DNA from: Pseudonocardia petroleophila
GTDB taxonomy: Bacteria; Actinomycetota; Actinomycetes; Mycobacteriales; Pseudonocardiaceae
Reading direction: 5' to 3'
Length of the DNA: 64,000 nucleotides
Assembly: GCF_014235185.1 (NCBI RefSeq)
Contig: NZ_CP060131.1
Coordinates: forward strand, 1,681,501 to 1,745,500
A program made the translations under genes and the position numbers. Numbering within the stretch: position 1 is the stretch's first letter; the number at the start of each line of letters is the position of its first letter. The notes beneath the pieces were generated by a model. It saw nothing but the letters and a program-made list of their open reading frames with translations, made no database searches and was not told where the DNA came from. This document shows positions 25,281 through 39,051 of the stretch, one piece after another.

Positions 25281-25394
25281 TCAGCGGGTGGTGGCCTCGT
25301 GCCACAGGTCGGCCTCCGGGCGCGAACCGCGGATCTTCGAGAAGACGAGGGCGCCGGCGGCGAGTGCGGCGACGACGGTGAGGAACTTCTTCAT
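25281..25394 (-). CDS. DLW-39 family small protein
   Basis: A 37-residue protein encoded between the two tRNA genes. It starts MKKFLTVVAALAAGALVFSK, a basic start plus one hydrophobic helix, and ends EADLWHEATTR, which contains the ADLW motif that names the family. It is a short actinobacterial membrane peptide of unknown function, and its place beside tRNA-Ile/tRNA-Ala and gyrA is typical. The ATG is preceded by an AGGA sequence about 12 nt upstream. Confidence 0.85.
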   Translation of the reverse strand: MKKFLTVVAALAAGALVFSKIRGSRPEADLWHEATTR

Positions 25395-25433
25395 CGAGTC
25401 TCACGTCCTGGGTGCCGGAGGAGTAGTGCGGAG

Positions 25434-25507
25434 TGGGCCTAGGTGGATTTGAACCACCGACCTCGTCGTTATCAGCGACGCGCTCTAACCAACTGAGCTA
25501 TAGGCCC
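25434..25507 (-). tRNA. tRNA-Ile (anticodon GAT)
   Basis: A complete 74-nt cloverleaf: acceptor GGGCCTA/TAGGCCC, D-arm AGCTCAGTTGGTTAGAGC, anticodon stem-loop CGTCGCTGATAACGACG with GAT, T-arm GGTGGTTCAAATCCACC. The discriminator is A at 25434. CCA is not encoded, unlike the neighbouring tRNA-Ala, so it depends on the CCA-adding enzyme. Confidence 0.97.
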
Positions 25508-25559
25508 CTGCGGCGGAGACGAGGTTACCCCAGCGCTTCCACCGCCCTCACCGGTGGGG

Positions 25560-26612
25560 TCAGTCGCGCTCGGAGAGCGTGACCTCGACGCCGCCGACCA
25601 GGTCGGCGGACACGTTGTAGACGAACGCCGCGATCGTGACGGCGACCGCGAACAGCAGGCTGTTGATCGCGCCGACCACCGCCGCGAACCCGAACACGCG
25701 ACCCGCGCTGATCAGCGGGGCACCGGTCTGGGCCTGGCCGGAGACGAGGTCGGCGTAGGTGCCGTTGAGGCGGTCCCAGACGCCGATGCCGTCGAGGACG
25801 CCGTACAGGACGCCCACCGCCACCAGCCACACGAAGAACAGGACGACGGCGAGCACCAGGGCCAGCTTGAGCACCGACCACGGGTCGAGGCGGCGCAGCT
25901 GCAGGGCCGCCTGCCGCGGGGCCCGGCTGCGGGCCGCGCGGACCGGCGACCGGGTGCCGTCCTCCGCGCGGGCCGGCTCGGGCTCCGGCGCGCGCAGGAA
26001 GGCCGTGGGGCCCTCGTCGAGCAGGCCTCCGGCGGGGGCCTGCTCGCGGGAGGCCTCGCGCGGGTCGGGGCCGCCCTGGCCGGGGATGCGGTGCCACGGG
26101 GGCGGGGTGGCGGCGTCGGGTCCGGGCCCGGGCACCGGGCCCGGAGCGGGGACCGGGCCGCCCGCCGGGCGGAGCACCTGCTGGGTCGGGCCGTCGACCG
26201 CGGCGGCGGACGGACCGCCGCCGGCGGAACCGTTGCTGCCGGCCGAGCCGTTCTCGGCACCCGAGCCGGTGCCGGCCGCGGAACCGTTGCCGTTGGCGTG
26301 GCCTCCGGCGCCGGCACCGTCCGGCACCCGCATCTGCGTGGTGGGCGCGTCCGCCGGGGCGACGGGCACGTCGATCACGGTCTCGTCCTCGACGACCGGG
26401 ACGGCGCCCTTCGTCAGCGGTACGGCGCCCGCCCCGTCCGGTCGAGCACCCGGATCCGCGTCGGCCGTGCCGTCGGCGGGCGGCGGCCCGTCGACGGCCT
26501 CGGCGGGCGCAGCGGATGCGTCGGTGACCACCGTGGACCCGGTGTCCGGGTCGCGGTCGTCCGCGGCGTCGCGGTCCGGCTGCTCGTCCGGGGTGCTCGT
26601 CTTGTCGCTCAC
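25560..26612 (-). CDS. DUF3566 domain membrane protein
   Basis: A 350-residue protein always found after gyrA in actinobacteria. The first 220 residues are disordered, rich in Gly, Ala, Pro and Asn (for example GGHANGNGSAAGTGSG). The C-terminal 130 residues form the DUF3566 domain: RRLDPWSVLKLALVLAVVLFF, a polar segment with LYGVLDGIGVWDRLNGTYADL, then a second span FGFAAVVGAINSLLFAVAVTIAAFVYNV. Two membrane helices with a cytoplasmic tail are predicted. Function is not established. It follows gyrA after 39 bp and is probably co-transcribed. Confidence 0.9.
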   Translation of the reverse strand: MSDKTSTPDEQPDRDAADDRDPDTGSTVVTDASAAPAEAVDGPPPADGTADADPGARPDGAGAVPLTKGAVPVVEDETVIDVPVAPADAPTTQMRVPDGAGAGGHANGNGSAAGTGSGAENGSAGSNGSAGGGPSAAAVDGPTQQVLRPAGGPVPAPGPVPGPGPDAATPPPWHRIPGQGGPDPREASREQAPAGGLLDEGPTAFLRAPEPEPARAEDGTRSPVRAARSRAPRQAALQLRRLDPWSVLKLALVLAVVLFFVWLVAVGVLYGVLDGIGVWDRLNGTYADLVSGQAQTGAPLISAGRVFGFAAVVGAINSLLFAVAVTIAAFVYNVSADLVGGVEVTLSERD

Positions 26613-26651
26613 GAGGTGGAGATCTCCTCGGTACTGGGGGGCGGTGCGGGG

Positions 26652-29162
<2,511 letters not shown>

Positions 29163-29187
29163 TGGGGTTCCTTCCGCGGTTCTCGGA

Positions 29188-31296
<2,109 letters not shown>

Positions 31297-31428
31297 CTAG
31301 GACCCGCTCAGATGGGCCGCTGAGCGCCGAACTGTCACCGGTTCGGGTCGGGCGGCACGGGCGGGGGGTGAGCGGCGGCTGCGGCGACGTCATGTCGCCC
31401 TGAGCGGGCGCAGAAGCGTTGCGCCTGC

Positions 31429-32085
31429 TCAGCCGTACGTGTCCCGGGGTCCGCGGCCCCGGACGGTGCGGGGGCCGTGCCGCCAGGTCGGTGCGCTCGG
31501 GCCGACCACCCGGATCCGCCGCACGACGTCCTTGCCGACCGCGCCTGCCAGGCGCACGAGCAGCTGGCGCTGCAGCGTCCGCAGCTGCGTGGCCCACGCC
31601 GTCGACTCCGCCTGGAGCACGAGCTCGCCGTCGCGCAGCGACACCGGGGTGCAGTGGTCGGCGATGTCGGCGCCGACGAGCTGCGGCCAGCGGCCCAGGA
31701 CGGTGGCGTCGGTGAGCCGAGGCGACCATCCGCGGTCGAGCGAGACGCGCGAGGCGATGCGGCCGAGCAGCTGGGGGTCGCGGTCGTCGGGGCCGGGGCC
31801 GGACCAGCGTCGCCGTCGCCCGCTGCGCCCGCTCGACCGCGTACCGCGACGCTCCGTCGCGCGCTGGGCCGACCTCTCCGCGGAGGCCTCCCGCGCGGCC
31901 CGCAGCGCCTCCCGCGCGATGTCCGATCCACGACCGGCGGTCGGTGGCGCGTCATCCCCAGGGGTGGGGACAAACCCCCCCGATCGGGTCGCGCCGGACG
32001 GTTCACCGGACACGATCGACGGTCGTTCCGGCCGGTCATCACCAGTACGGGCCGAGTTATCCACAGTATCCACAACCTTGTCCAC
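31429..32085 (-). CDS. dciA: DciA (DUF721) replicative helicase loader/operator
   Basis: A 218-residue protein with the DUF721 domain in its C-terminal half: [62 protein letters not shown]. The first 100 residues are charged and disordered. DciA is the ancestral bacterial partner that loads DnaB helicase, and in actinobacteria it lies between recF and gyrB as here. The start is a GTG 18 bp after recF without an obvious ribosome binding site, so the start is less certain. Three consecutive DnaA boxes overlap its first codons. Confidence 0.9.
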   Translation of the reverse strand: MDKVVDTVDNSARTGDDRPERPSIVSGEPSGATRSGGFVPTPGDDAPPTAGRGSDIAREALRAAREASAERSAQRATERRGTRSSGRSGRRRRWSGPGPDDRDPQLLGRIASRVSLDRGWSPRLTDATVLGRWPQLVGADIADHCTPVSLRDGELVLQAESTAWATQLRTLQRQLLVRLAGAVGKDVVRRIRVVGPSAPTWRHGPRTVRGRGPRDTYG

Positions 32086-32086
32086 A
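32057..32086 (+). other. Three tandem DnaA boxes at the recF-dciA junction
   Basis: TTATCCACA (32057-32065) is followed directly by GTATCCACA (32066-32074) and, 3 nt later, TTGTCCACA (32078-32086). The first and third are perfect DnaA-box consensus variants. They lie about 3.4 kb from oriC, inside the start of dciA, and are stronger boxes than most in the origin itself. Confidence 0.75.
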
Positions 32087-32103
32087 GCCGGTCGGGTTCA
32101 CGG

Positions 32104-33234
32104 TCACGCTCCTGACGAGCCGGTTCGCGTCCCGGACGACACGACGCCGCCGCCCACCGCGAGGCGCGCGCCGTCGAGGCCCTCCGGGACGTCCTCGGCC
32201 ACCGCGGCGGTCACGAGCACCTGTTCGGCGCGCCGGGCGACGTCGGCGAGCGCCCGGCGGCGCCGCGCGTCGAGCTCGGCGAACACGTCGTCGAGGATCA
32301 GGACCGGTTCGACGTCGTCGGCGCACAGCAGGCGGTAGGACCCCAGGCGCAGGGCCAGCGCGAGCGCCCAGGACTCCCCGTGGCTGGCGTAGCCCTTCGC
32401 GGGGCCGGGGCCGAGCAGGAGGTCGAGGTCGTCGCGGTGCGGCCCGACCAGGCACACCCCGCGCTCGACCTCCTGGCGGCGCACCCGGGCCAGCTCGTCG
32501 AGCAGGAGGGGCTCCAGCTCGGCCGGGGAGGCCGGCAGCTCGCCGGGCACGCTGGAGCGGTAGCGCAGCGCGATCGGGTCCGACGTCGGCGCGACCTCCG
32601 CGAACGCCTCGACGGTGTACGGCGCGATCCCGGCCACGAGGTCGAGGCGCCCGGCCAGCAGCGCGGCGCCGGTGCGGGCGAGGTGGCCGTCCCACACGTC
32701 GAGGGTGGAGAGGTCGGCCCGGCCGCCCCGGGCGGTCTTGAGCAGGGCCGAGCGCTGCTTGAGCACGCGGTCGTAGTCGGAGCGGACCGAGGCGTAGCGC
32801 GGGTAGCGGATCGTCAGCAGCTCGTCGAGGAACCGGCGGCGCTCCCCCGGGTCGCCGCGCACCAGCGCGAGGTCCTCGGGGGCGAACAGCACGGTGCGCA
32901 GGATCCCGAGGACGTCGCGCGGCCGCGCCACCGGCGCCCGGTTCACGCGGGCCCGGTTGGCGCGGCCTGCGGTGATCTCCAGCTCGACGTGCAGCTCGCG
33001 CCCGAGGTGCACCACCGACCCGCGCACGATCGCCCGCTCGGCCCCGCGCCGGATCAGCGGCGCGTCCGAGGCGACCCGGTGCGAGCCGAGGGTCGCCAGG
33101 TAGCCGACCGCCTCGACGAGGTTGGTCTTCCCGACGCCGTTCGGCCCGACCAGCACCGTGACGCCCGGTTCGAGGTCGAGCTCGGCCGACTCCCAGGAGC
33201 GGAAGTCGGTGACGGCCAGGCGGCGCAGGTGCAC
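32104..33234 (-). CDS. recF: DNA replication and repair protein RecF
   Basis: A 376-residue SMC-like ATPase that helps load RecA at gaps and stalled forks. Seen: N-terminal [19 protein letters not shown], Walker [15 protein letters not shown], the RecF signature [14 protein letters not shown] block [22 protein letters not shown], and Walker [20 protein letters not shown]. Length is typical. The GTG start overlaps the gnd stop by one base (TAGTG). It belongs to the dnaN-gnd-recF-dciA string, so its expression follows dnaN. Confidence 0.97.
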   Translation of the reverse strand: MHLRRLAVTDFRSWESAELDLEPGVTVLVGPNGVGKTNLVEAVGYLATLGSHRVASDAPLIRRGAERAIVRGSVVHLGRELHVELEITAGRANRARVNRAPVARPRDVLGILRTVLFAPEDLALVRGDPGERRRFLDELLTIRYPRYASVRSDYDRVLKQRSALLKTARGGRADLSTLDVWDGHLARTGAALLAGRLDLVAGIAPYTVEAFAEVAPTSDPIALRYRSSVPGELPASPAELEPLLLDELARVRRQEVERGVCLVGPHRDDLDLLLGPGPAKGYASHGESWALALALRLGSYRLLCADDVEPVLILDDVFAELDARRRRALADVARRAEQVLVTAAVAEDVPEGLDGARLAVGGGVVSSGTRTGSSGA

Positions 33235-34181
33235 TAGCTCTGGGTGGAACCGGTGCCCGAGCTGGGGCCGGCGTGCTCACCGGGGGTGCCGGACGGCCCG
33301 GCGGCGGCCCGCACCGCGTGCCCGCCGAACTGCTGGCGCAGCGCCGCGACGGCCCGCATCGCGGGCGAGGAGTCCTGCCGCGAGGCGAAGCGGGCGAACA
33401 GCGCAGCGGAGATGACCGGGAGCGGCACCGCGTGCGTGATGGCCTCCTCGATGGTCCAGCGGCCCTCGCCGGAGTCGTCGACGTAGTCGTCGAGCCTGCT
33501 CAGCGAGGCGTCGTCCTTCAGCGCCAGCACGAGCAGGTCGAGCAGCCAGGAGCGGACGACGGTGCCGCGCGACCACGCCTGGAGCACCGCGGGCACGTCG
33601 GTGACGAGGTCGACCGCGGACAGCAGCTCGAAGCCCTCCGCGTAGGCCTGCATGAGGCCGTACTCGATGCCGTTGTGGACCATCTTCGAGAAGTGCCCGG
33701 CGCCGACGGGCCCGGCGTGCGCGAAGCCCTCCTCGCGCGGCCCCTCGGGGCGCAGGGCGTCGAAGATCGGCATGGCCATCTCGACGTGCTCGGCGGAGCC
33801 ACCGGCCATCAGCCCGTAGCCGTTGTCCTTGCCCCAGATGCCGCCGGAGACGCCGCAGTCGAGGTAGCCGATCCCCTTCGCGTCGAGCAGGGCGGCGTTG
33901 GGGCCGTCGTCGGTGTAGCGGGAGTTGCCGCCGTCGATGACGAGGTCGCCGGGCTCCAGCACGTCGGCCAGCGCCTGCACCGTGCCGCGCGTGGCGTCGC
34001 CGGAGGGCACCATGACCCAGACGACGCGCGGGGCGGTCAGCGCCGCGGCGAGCGAGGCCAACGAGTCGACGTCGGTGACCTCGGGGCGCGGGTCGTAGCC
34101 CACGACCTCGTGGCCGGCAGAGCGCAGGCGGTCGCGCATGTTGCCGCCCATCTTGCCCAGACCGATGAGTCCGAGTTGCAC
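33234..34181 (-). CDS. gnd: 6-phosphogluconate dehydrogenase, decarboxylating
   Basis: A 315-residue enzyme of the short, NAD-type 6-phosphogluconate dehydrogenases (GntZ/YqeC-like). It makes ribulose 5-phosphate and CO2 in the pentose phosphate pathway. Seen: Rossmann [33 protein letters not shown], active-site [21 protein letters not shown] and [18 protein letters not shown] with the catalytic Lys and His-Asn. The last 20 residues are a disordered extension. GTG start with AGGAG 9 nt upstream. Insertion of gnd between dnaN and recF is a standard actinobacterial arrangement, linking nucleotide precursor supply to replication genes by position only. Confidence 0.95.
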   Translation of the reverse strand: MQLGLIGLGKMGGNMRDRLRSAGHEVVGYDPRPEVTDVDSLASLAAALTAPRVVWVMVPSGDATRGTVQALADVLEPGDLVIDGGNSRYTDDGPNAALLDAKGIGYLDCGVSGGIWGKDNGYGLMAGGSAEHVEMAMPIFDALRPEGPREEGFAHAGPVGAGHFSKMVHNGIEYGLMQAYAEGFELLSAVDLVTDVPAVLQAWSRGTVVRSWLLDLLVLALKDDASLSRLDDYVDDSGEGRWTIEEAITHAVPLPVISAALFARFASRQDSSPAMRAVAALRQQFGGHAVRAAAGPSGTPGEHAGPSSGTGSTQS

Positions 34182-34228
34182 GGTGTCGCTCTCCTGGTTT
34201 CTCGGGTTGACGCCGTGCGGGACCGGGC

Positions 34229-35401
34229 TCAGCCGGGCAGGCGGACGGGCATCAGCAGGTGCAGGTATCCGGGGACGGCGTCGGCGGTGGCGCCCGCGCC
34301 ATCATCGCCGGTGCCCGTGGGCGGCGCGGGAACGGGGCGGACGAGCGCGGGCCGGTTCGGCGTCGTGAACGTCAGCTGGGCGCGGTCGGTGTGCAGCGCG
34401 CCCAGCGAGTCGAGCAGGTAGGTCGGGTTGAACGCGATCGTCAGCGGGGAGCCGTCGAGCTCGCAGGGGAGCTCCTCCTCCGCGCTGCCGACGTCGTCGC
34501 CGCCCGCGGCCAGGCGCAGCCCGTCCTCGCCGAACTCCATGCGGACCTGCGCGACGCGGTCGGTGACCAGCGCGACGCGCTTGATCGCCTCGACCAGCCC
34601 CGCCACCTCGACGATCGCGGCGCTGGTGTGCTCGGCCGGGATCAGCTGGCGGAAGCGCGGGAACTCGGCGTCGAGCAGGCGGGTGGTGGCCCGGCGGCCG
34701 GCGCCGGTGATGCCGAGCATGCCGTCGCCCGCGGACAGCGAGATCTCGACGCGGCCCGCGCCGGCGAGCGACTTCGCGACGTCGGACAGCGTCTTGGCCG
34801 GGATCAGGACCGCGACGGAACCGGAGGCCAGGTCCTCGCCGGGCTCCCAGTCGAGCTCGCGCACGGCGAGCCGGAAGCGGTCGGTGGCGGCGAGGGTGAG
34901 CCGGCTGCCCTCGATCTCCAGGCGGATGCCGGTGAGCATCGGCAGCGTGTCGTCCCGGCCCGCGGCGACCGCCACCTGCGCGACGGCCTCGGCGAGGTCG
35001 GTGCCCGCGACCGTGCCGGCGTGCTGCGGCATCGCGGGCAGCTGCGGGTAGTCCTCGACCGGCATCGTCGGGAGGCTGAACCGGCTGTTGCCGCAGTTGA
35101 TCGTGGCCCGCGACCCGTCGACGACGAGGTCGACCGGCTTGGAGGGCAGCGCCCGCGTGATGTCGGCCAGCAGGCGCCCCGACACGAGCACCCGCCCCGG
35201 GTCGCCGATCGTGGCGTCCAGCTCGACCCGCGCCGAGGTCTCGTAGTCGAAGCCCGAGACCGTGAGCCGGTCGCCGTCCGCGCCGCTGCTCGCCTCGACC
35301 AGCACCCCGCCGAGCACGGGGACCGGCGGCCGCGCCGGGAGGCTGCGCGCCACCCACGCGGCGGCGTCGGCCAGGACGTCGCGTTCGACCCGGAACTTCA
35401 T
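34229..35401 (-). CDS. dnaN: DNA polymerase III beta sliding clamp
   Basis: A 390-residue sliding clamp that tethers polymerase to DNA. Three repeated clamp domains are seen: [21 protein letters not shown] at the start, [45 protein letters not shown] in domain 2, and [15 protein letters not shown] with [15 protein letters not shown] and the C-terminal LMPVRLPG. The family usually ends ..LMPVRL with the peptide-binding pocket close by, as here. The ATG at 35401 is chosen from the family N terminus, with GAGAGG upstream. It is expressed from the promoter at 35464-35493 inside the oriC region. Confidence 0.98.
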   Translation of the reverse strand: MKFRVERDVLADAAAWVARSLPARPPVPVLGGVLVEASSGADGDRLTVSGFDYETSARVELDATIGDPGRVLVSGRLLADITRALPSKPVDLVVDGSRATINCGNSRFSLPTMPVEDYPQLPAMPQHAGTVAGTDLAEAVAQVAVAAGRDDTLPMLTGIRLEIEGSRLTLAATDRFRLAVRELDWEPGEDLASGSVAVLIPAKTLSDVAKSLAGAGRVEISLSAGDGMLGITGAGRRATTRLLDAEFPRFRQLIPAEHTSAAIVEVAGLVEAIKRVALVTDRVAQVRMEFGEDGLRLAAGGDDVGSAEEELPCELDGSPLTIAFNPTYLLDSLGALHTDRAQLTFTTPNRPALVRPVPAPPTGTGDDGAGATADAVPGYLHLLMPVRLPG

Positions 35402-35463
35402 GGCGGGGACCTCTCGCGGCAGGGAAGGACTCACCGGTCGGTTGGGGAGCCGGGAGGACCACC

Positions 35464-35493
35464 ACCGTAGAGCCTCCCGGCGGCGGGTGTCAT
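35464..35493 (-). promoter_or_regulatory. dnaN promoter
   Basis: On the minus strand ATGACA (35493-35488) and TACGGT (35469-35464) are separated by 18 nt. They lie 62 bp upstream of the dnaN start codon, within a 33-bp block also found in the mobile element at 23191-23223, which supports functional constraint. Confidence 0.6.
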
Positions 35494-36069
35494 CCCGCCC
35501 GATCGGCGCTCGACCGCTCCCCGACCGGCGCTCCGTCCACACACCGGTTCTTCTTGTAGTTCATGGAGAAGAGAGATCCAGCAGTAGTACTCACACCTGT
35601 GGGTTGTGTGGATGGAGCGCATCGCCGCAGGTCGCAGGGTGTGGCGTCCTGTGCACCCCGGCGGGGGACGGCCGGGGGACGGTTCGGTCGACCGGTGGAT
35701 GGACACCGGACCCACCGGGTTGTCCCCCGGCTGGACACCGGTTGTCCACCGATTCACGGCCATCCGTCCACCGGTCTGCGCACGCCGATCCACAGAGTTG
35801 TCCCCAGATGTGGGTGAAAGTGCGCCCGCACGGGGACGCACGGCGACGGGTTGGTCGCGCTCGGCGTGGCCGTTCGGCGGCGCGGAACTCACAGAGTTCC
35901 CGCGCGGCACACCCGGTTCAACGCTGCGTCACCACATCGGTCACTTTCCGTTCGTGACCGACACGCCGTCCGGCGCCGAACGCGATCCCCTCGACGGCGA
36001 ACGGTCCGCCTCCGTCGGCGAGTCGCCGGCCCGTGACGGGACGCGTGTCGCCGACGCCGGGTGCGGGGG

Positions 36070-36147
36070 CCGGTCGTGATCGCGGCGAAACGTGCCGGAA
36101 AGCGGCCGCGACCGCGCGGACGCACATCTCGCGACGATCACGACCGG
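36070..36147. repeat. 13-bp inverted repeat at the dnaA end of oriC
   Basis: CCGGTCGTGATCG (36070-36082) and CGATCACGACCGG (36135-36147) are perfect reverse complements, 52 nt apart, just beyond the dnaA stop codon. It could fold as the dnaA transcript end or mark the edge of the origin; no function is known. Confidence 0.5.
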
Positions 36148-36159
36148 GCGGGAGGACTT

Positions 36160-37863
36160 TCAGTGCCGTGCGCGCTGCTTGATCCGGGCCGTCAGTTCCT
36201 GGACCTGTTCGAAGGTCTTCCGGCGCTGGGCGATCTCGTTGCGGATCTTCTTGTCGGCGTGCATGACCGTGGTGTGGTCGCGGCCGCCGAAGGTCTGCCC
36301 GATGCGGGGCAGCGACAGGTCGGTGAGCTCGCGGCACAGGTACATGGCGATCTGGCGGCTCTGCGCGAGCGCCTTCGTCTTGCCCGGCCCGCACAGCTCG
36401 TCCATCGTGACGCCGAAGAACTCGGCCGTGACGCCCATGATCGTGGACGCGGTGATCTCCGAGGCGCCGGAGTCGGGGATGAGGTCGCGCAGCACGATCT
36501 CGGCGAGCTGGGTGTCGACGGGCTGGCGGTTGAGCGACGCGAACGCCGTGACCCGGATCAGCGCGCCCTCGAGCTCGCGGATGTTGCGCTCGATGCGCTC
36601 GGCGATGAAGGACAGGACGTCGTCGGGGACGGCGAGGCGGTCCTGCGCGGCCTTCTTCCGGAGGATCGCGATGCGCGTCTCCAGCTCGGGCGGCTGGATG
36701 TCGGTGATGAGGCCCCACTCGAACCGCGTGCGCATCCGGTCCTCGAGGGTCTCCAGGCGCTTGGGCGGCCGGTCGGAGGACACGACGATCTGCTTGTTCG
36801 CGTTGTGGAGGGTGTTGAAGGTGTGGAAGAACTCCTCCTGCGTCCCCTCCTTGCCCTCGAGGAACTGGATGTCGTCGACGAGCAGCACGTCGACGTCGCG
36901 GTAGCGGCGCTGGAACGCCACCTTGCGGTCGTCGCGCAGGGAGTTGATGAAGTCGTTCGTGAACTCCTCGGTGCTGACGTACCGCACGCGCATCCCCGGG
37001 AACAGCCGCTGTGCGTAGTGCCCGACGGCGTGCAGCAGGTGCGTCTTGCCGAGCCCGGAGTCGCCCCAGATGAACAGCGGGTTGTAGGCCCGCGCGGGCT
37101 GCTCGGCGACGGCGACGGCCGCGGCGTGGCTGAAGCGGTTGGACGCCCCGATGACGAAGGTGTCGAAGATGTACTTCTCGTTGAGGCGCGACTGGGAGCG
37201 CGGCGCGGCGGCCGGCTCGCTCGCGTGCGGCGCCGAGTAGGTGGGCCAGACCTCGGCCCGGCCCTCGCCGATGCGCCCGTCCGGCATCCGCCCGTCGGTG
37301 GTGCGGCCGTCGGGCTGACCCGGCTCGTCGCCGCGGGGCGGGGGGTCGACCGCCAGCGGCGGGCCCGGTCGCCGGTCGGGGGCGTCGCCGTTGGTGTGGG
37401 CGTCGGCGCCGTCGTAGCCCGGGGCGCGGACGGGCAGCGGTCCGGTGCCCTCGGCGTCGCCGCGGCCGATCGGGTCGCCGCGGTGCATCGGGTCGCCGCC
37501 GCGGTCGTCCGGGCGGTGCCGGTGGTCGTGGTTCTGCTGACCGGGCGGGTCGGGCACCTCGGTGCCGCCGGACGCCGCGGAGGCGTCGACGACGACGGCG
37601 AGGTTGACGGTGACCCCGAGGTGGCGGCCCAGCGCGTCGCTGATCGGCTGGCGCAGCACGCGCTCGATGGCGTTCTTCGCGAACTCGCTCGGCGCGGCCA
37701 GCAGCGCGGTGCCGTCGATGAGGCCCAGCGGGCGGGTCAGGCGGAGGAAGGCGCGCTGCTGCGACGACAGCGCCTGCAGGGAGTTGGGGCCGCCCGCCGC
37801 ACCCGAGAGATCGGCGATGACGCGGTTCCACACCTGTCCGAGGTCGCCCGGCTGATCAGCCAC
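36160..37863 (-). CDS. dnaA: Chromosomal replication initiator DnaA
   Basis: A 567-residue initiator ATPase that binds DnaA boxes and melts the origin. Domain [16 protein letters not shown] onward. Domain II is a long disordered linker rich in Asp, Arg and Pro, as in other actinobacteria. Domain III (AAA+): [21 protein letters not shown] as Walker [28 protein letters not shown] as Walker B, and [24 protein letters not shown] as sensor/arginine-finger region. Domain [23 protein letters not shown] with the DnaA signature [15 protein letters not shown]. The GTG at 37863 fits the family start and has AAGGGGG upstream. Transcribed toward oriC. Confidence 0.98.
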   Translation of the reverse strand: MADQPGDLGQVWNRVIADLSGAAGGPNSLQALSSQQRAFLRLTRPLGLIDGTALLAAPSEFAKNAIERVLRQPISDALGRHLGVTVNLAVVVDASAASGGTEVPDPPGQQNHDHRHRPDDRGGDPMHRGDPIGRGDAEGTGPLPVRAPGYDGADAHTNGDAPDRRPGPPLAVDPPPRGDEPGQPDGRTTDGRMPDGRIGEGRAEVWPTYSAPHASEPAAAPRSQSRLNEKYIFDTFVIGASNRFSHAAAVAVAEQPARAYNPLFIWGDSGLGKTHLLHAVGHYAQRLFPGMRVRYVSTEEFTNDFINSLRDDRKVAFQRRYRDVDVLLVDDIQFLEGKEGTQEEFFHTFNTLHNANKQIVVSSDRPPKRLETLEDRMRTRFEWGLITDIQPPELETRIAILRKKAAQDRLAVPDDVLSFIAERIERNIRELEGALIRVTAFASLNRQPVDTQLAEIVLRDLIPDSGASEITASTIMGVTAEFFGVTMDELCGPGKTKALAQSRQIAMYLCRELTDLSLPRIGQTFGGRDHTTVMHADKKIRNEIAQRRKTFEQVQELTARIKQRARH

Positions 37864-38271
37864 GCCGACCCCCTTCCGCTTCGATCCAGTGGCCGCCGCG
37901 GGCCGGCCGGGGAACCATCCCCAGACTTGTCCACACCTGTGTGCAGGACCGTACGCGGGCCGGCGGGAAGGAGGCCCCGCGGGCCCGTGCTGTCCTGCTG
38001 TGGTGCGACCGATCCCCCCGGATCGACACTGTGAGGGGGCAAGGTAACAACACCGCCCGCCAGTCACAAGCCGCCCGCCGGCGGGACGGGCCGGGGTGGT
38101 TTGACCCTCATCGAGCGGGCTGCGTACCCTGGTCCCAGGAGTGCCGCAGGTTGGGCACCGCATGTACCAGTACGTCAAGCAGTCACACCGTTCCGAGACA
38201 ACAGCGGACGGCGGACGCGTCGCCGGAGTCCGCGGCGTCGGTCCCCGCGCCGTCGAGCAGGAGAGCCGACC
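37864..38271. promoter_or_regulatory. dnaA-rpmH divergent regulatory region
   Basis: A 408-bp gene-free stretch. TTGTCCACA at 37927-37935 is a perfect DnaA box about 64 bp upstream of dnaA and probably mediates autoregulation. CGATCC-CCCC-GGATCG (38010-38025) is a small hairpin. Rightward, TTGACC (38101-38106) and TACCCT (38125-38130) with an 18-nt spacer form a strong promoter for the rpmH operon, leaving a leader of about 135 nt. AGGAGA near 38260 is the rpmH ribosome binding site. Confidence 0.65.
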
Positions 38272-38415
38272 GTGAGCAAGGGCAAGCGCACCTTCCAGCC
38301 GAACAACCGCCGCCGTTCGCGTACGCACGGTTTCCGGCTGCGCATGCGTACCCGGGCCGGCCGCGCGATCCTGGCCGCCCGTCGCGGCAAGGGCCGCGAC
38401 AAGATCTCGGCCTGA
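38272..38415 (+). CDS. rpmH: 50S ribosomal protein L34
   Basis: A 47-residue, strongly basic ribosomal protein. The conserved core [20 protein letters not shown] is followed by [20 protein letters not shown], the L34 signature. Length is standard for actinobacteria. It starts on GTG with AGGAGA upstream. It leads the rightward rpmH-rnpA-yidD-yidC-jag-rsmG series. Confidence 0.98.
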   Translation: MSKGKRTFQPNNRRRSRTHGFRLRMRTRAGRAILAARRGKGRDKISA

Positions 38416-38428
38416 TCCGGCCCCGCCG

Positions 38429-38794
38429 GTGCTGCCGGCCGCTTCCCGACTGACCAGGGGCGACGAGTTCGCCTCGGTCATCCGTCGGGGTCGACGCAGC
38501 GGCAGGCCCCGGATGGTCGTTCATCTGCAGATCATGGGAGACACCGACGCCGCGCCGCGCGCCGGTCTCGTCGTGAGCCGTGCCGTGGGAGGTGCCGTCG
38601 TGCGCCACCGCGTGTCCCGGCGTCTGCGCCACCTCCTCGCACCCCGGCTGGCCTCGCTGCCCGCCGGGGCCTGCGTCGTGGTGCGGGCCCTCCCCCCGGC
38701 GGGCACGGCGACGTCGGCCGAGCTCGCCGTCGACCTCGACGCGGGCCTGCGCGGCGCGCTCCGCAAGCTCCCGGCCTCCGGACCACGGCGATGA
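38429..38794 (+). CDS. rnpA: Ribonuclease P protein component
   Basis: A 121-residue basic protein that assists the RNase P RNA in 5' maturation of tRNAs. Seen: [59 protein letters not shown] (the RNR-type RNA-binding motif in divergent form, [11 protein letters not shown]) and [16 protein letters not shown] start 13 bp after rpmH. Its stop overlaps the yidD start (ATGA). Confidence 0.95.
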   Translation: MLPAASRLTRGDEFASVIRRGRRSGRPRMVVHLQIMGDTDAAPRAGLVVSRAVGGAVVRHRVSRRLRHLLAPRLASLPAGACVVVRALPPAGTATSAELAVDLDAGLRGALRKLPASGPRR

Positions 38795-39051
38795 CGGCCT
38801 CGCGCGCGGCCCGTCCCCTGATCGCCCTGCTCCGCGGCTACCAGACCTACGTCTCCCCCGCGTTCCCCCCCGTGTGCCGGTTCCACCCCACCTGCAGCAG
38901 CTACGCCGTCGAGGCGCTGCAGGTGCACGGGGCCCTGCGCGGTTCCTGGCTCACGCTCCGGCGCCTGCTCAAGTGCGCGCCGTGGCACCCTGGCGGTATC
39001 GACCTGGTTCCGGCCCGACCGAACCACCACGAGGAGCAAGCGCCGTGCTGA
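38791..39051 (+). CDS. yidD: Membrane protein insertion efficiency factor YidD
   Basis: An 86-residue protein with the YidD hallmark: [35 protein letters not shown]...[16 protein letters not shown]. The conserved Cys residues in [10 protein letters not shown] and KCAPW are present. An amphipathic N-terminal helix would hold it at the inner membrane, where it assists YidC/Sec insertion. It overlaps both rnpA and yidC, so it is translationally coupled. Confidence 0.96.
   Translation: MTASRAARPLIALLRGYQTYVSPAFPPVCRFHPTCSSYAVEALQVHGALRGSWLTLRRLLKCAPWHPGGIDLVPARPNHHEEQAPC

Larger units (their letters stand above)
35402..36159. other. Chromosomal replication origin oriC (dnaA-dnaN intergenic region)
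   Basis: A 758-bp gene-free stretch between dnaN and dnaA, the usual oriC place in actinobacteria. It holds degenerate DnaA boxes: TGTGGATGG at 35607, TTGTCCCCC at 35720, TTGTCCACC at 35742, CGATCCACA at 35786 and TTGTCCCCA at 35798. An AT-richer tract at 35549-35593 (TTCTTCTTGTAGTTCATGG onward) could be the unwinding element. From 35830 to 36060 little is recognised. No box is a perfect consensus match; clustering and position support the call. Confidence 0.9.

Noticed and set aside
26100..26330. Repetitive Gly/Asn/Ser-coding DNA in the DUF3566 gene as a possible CRISPR or tandem repeat
   Set aside because: No regular repeat-spacer unit; it is ordinary disordered-region coding sequence.
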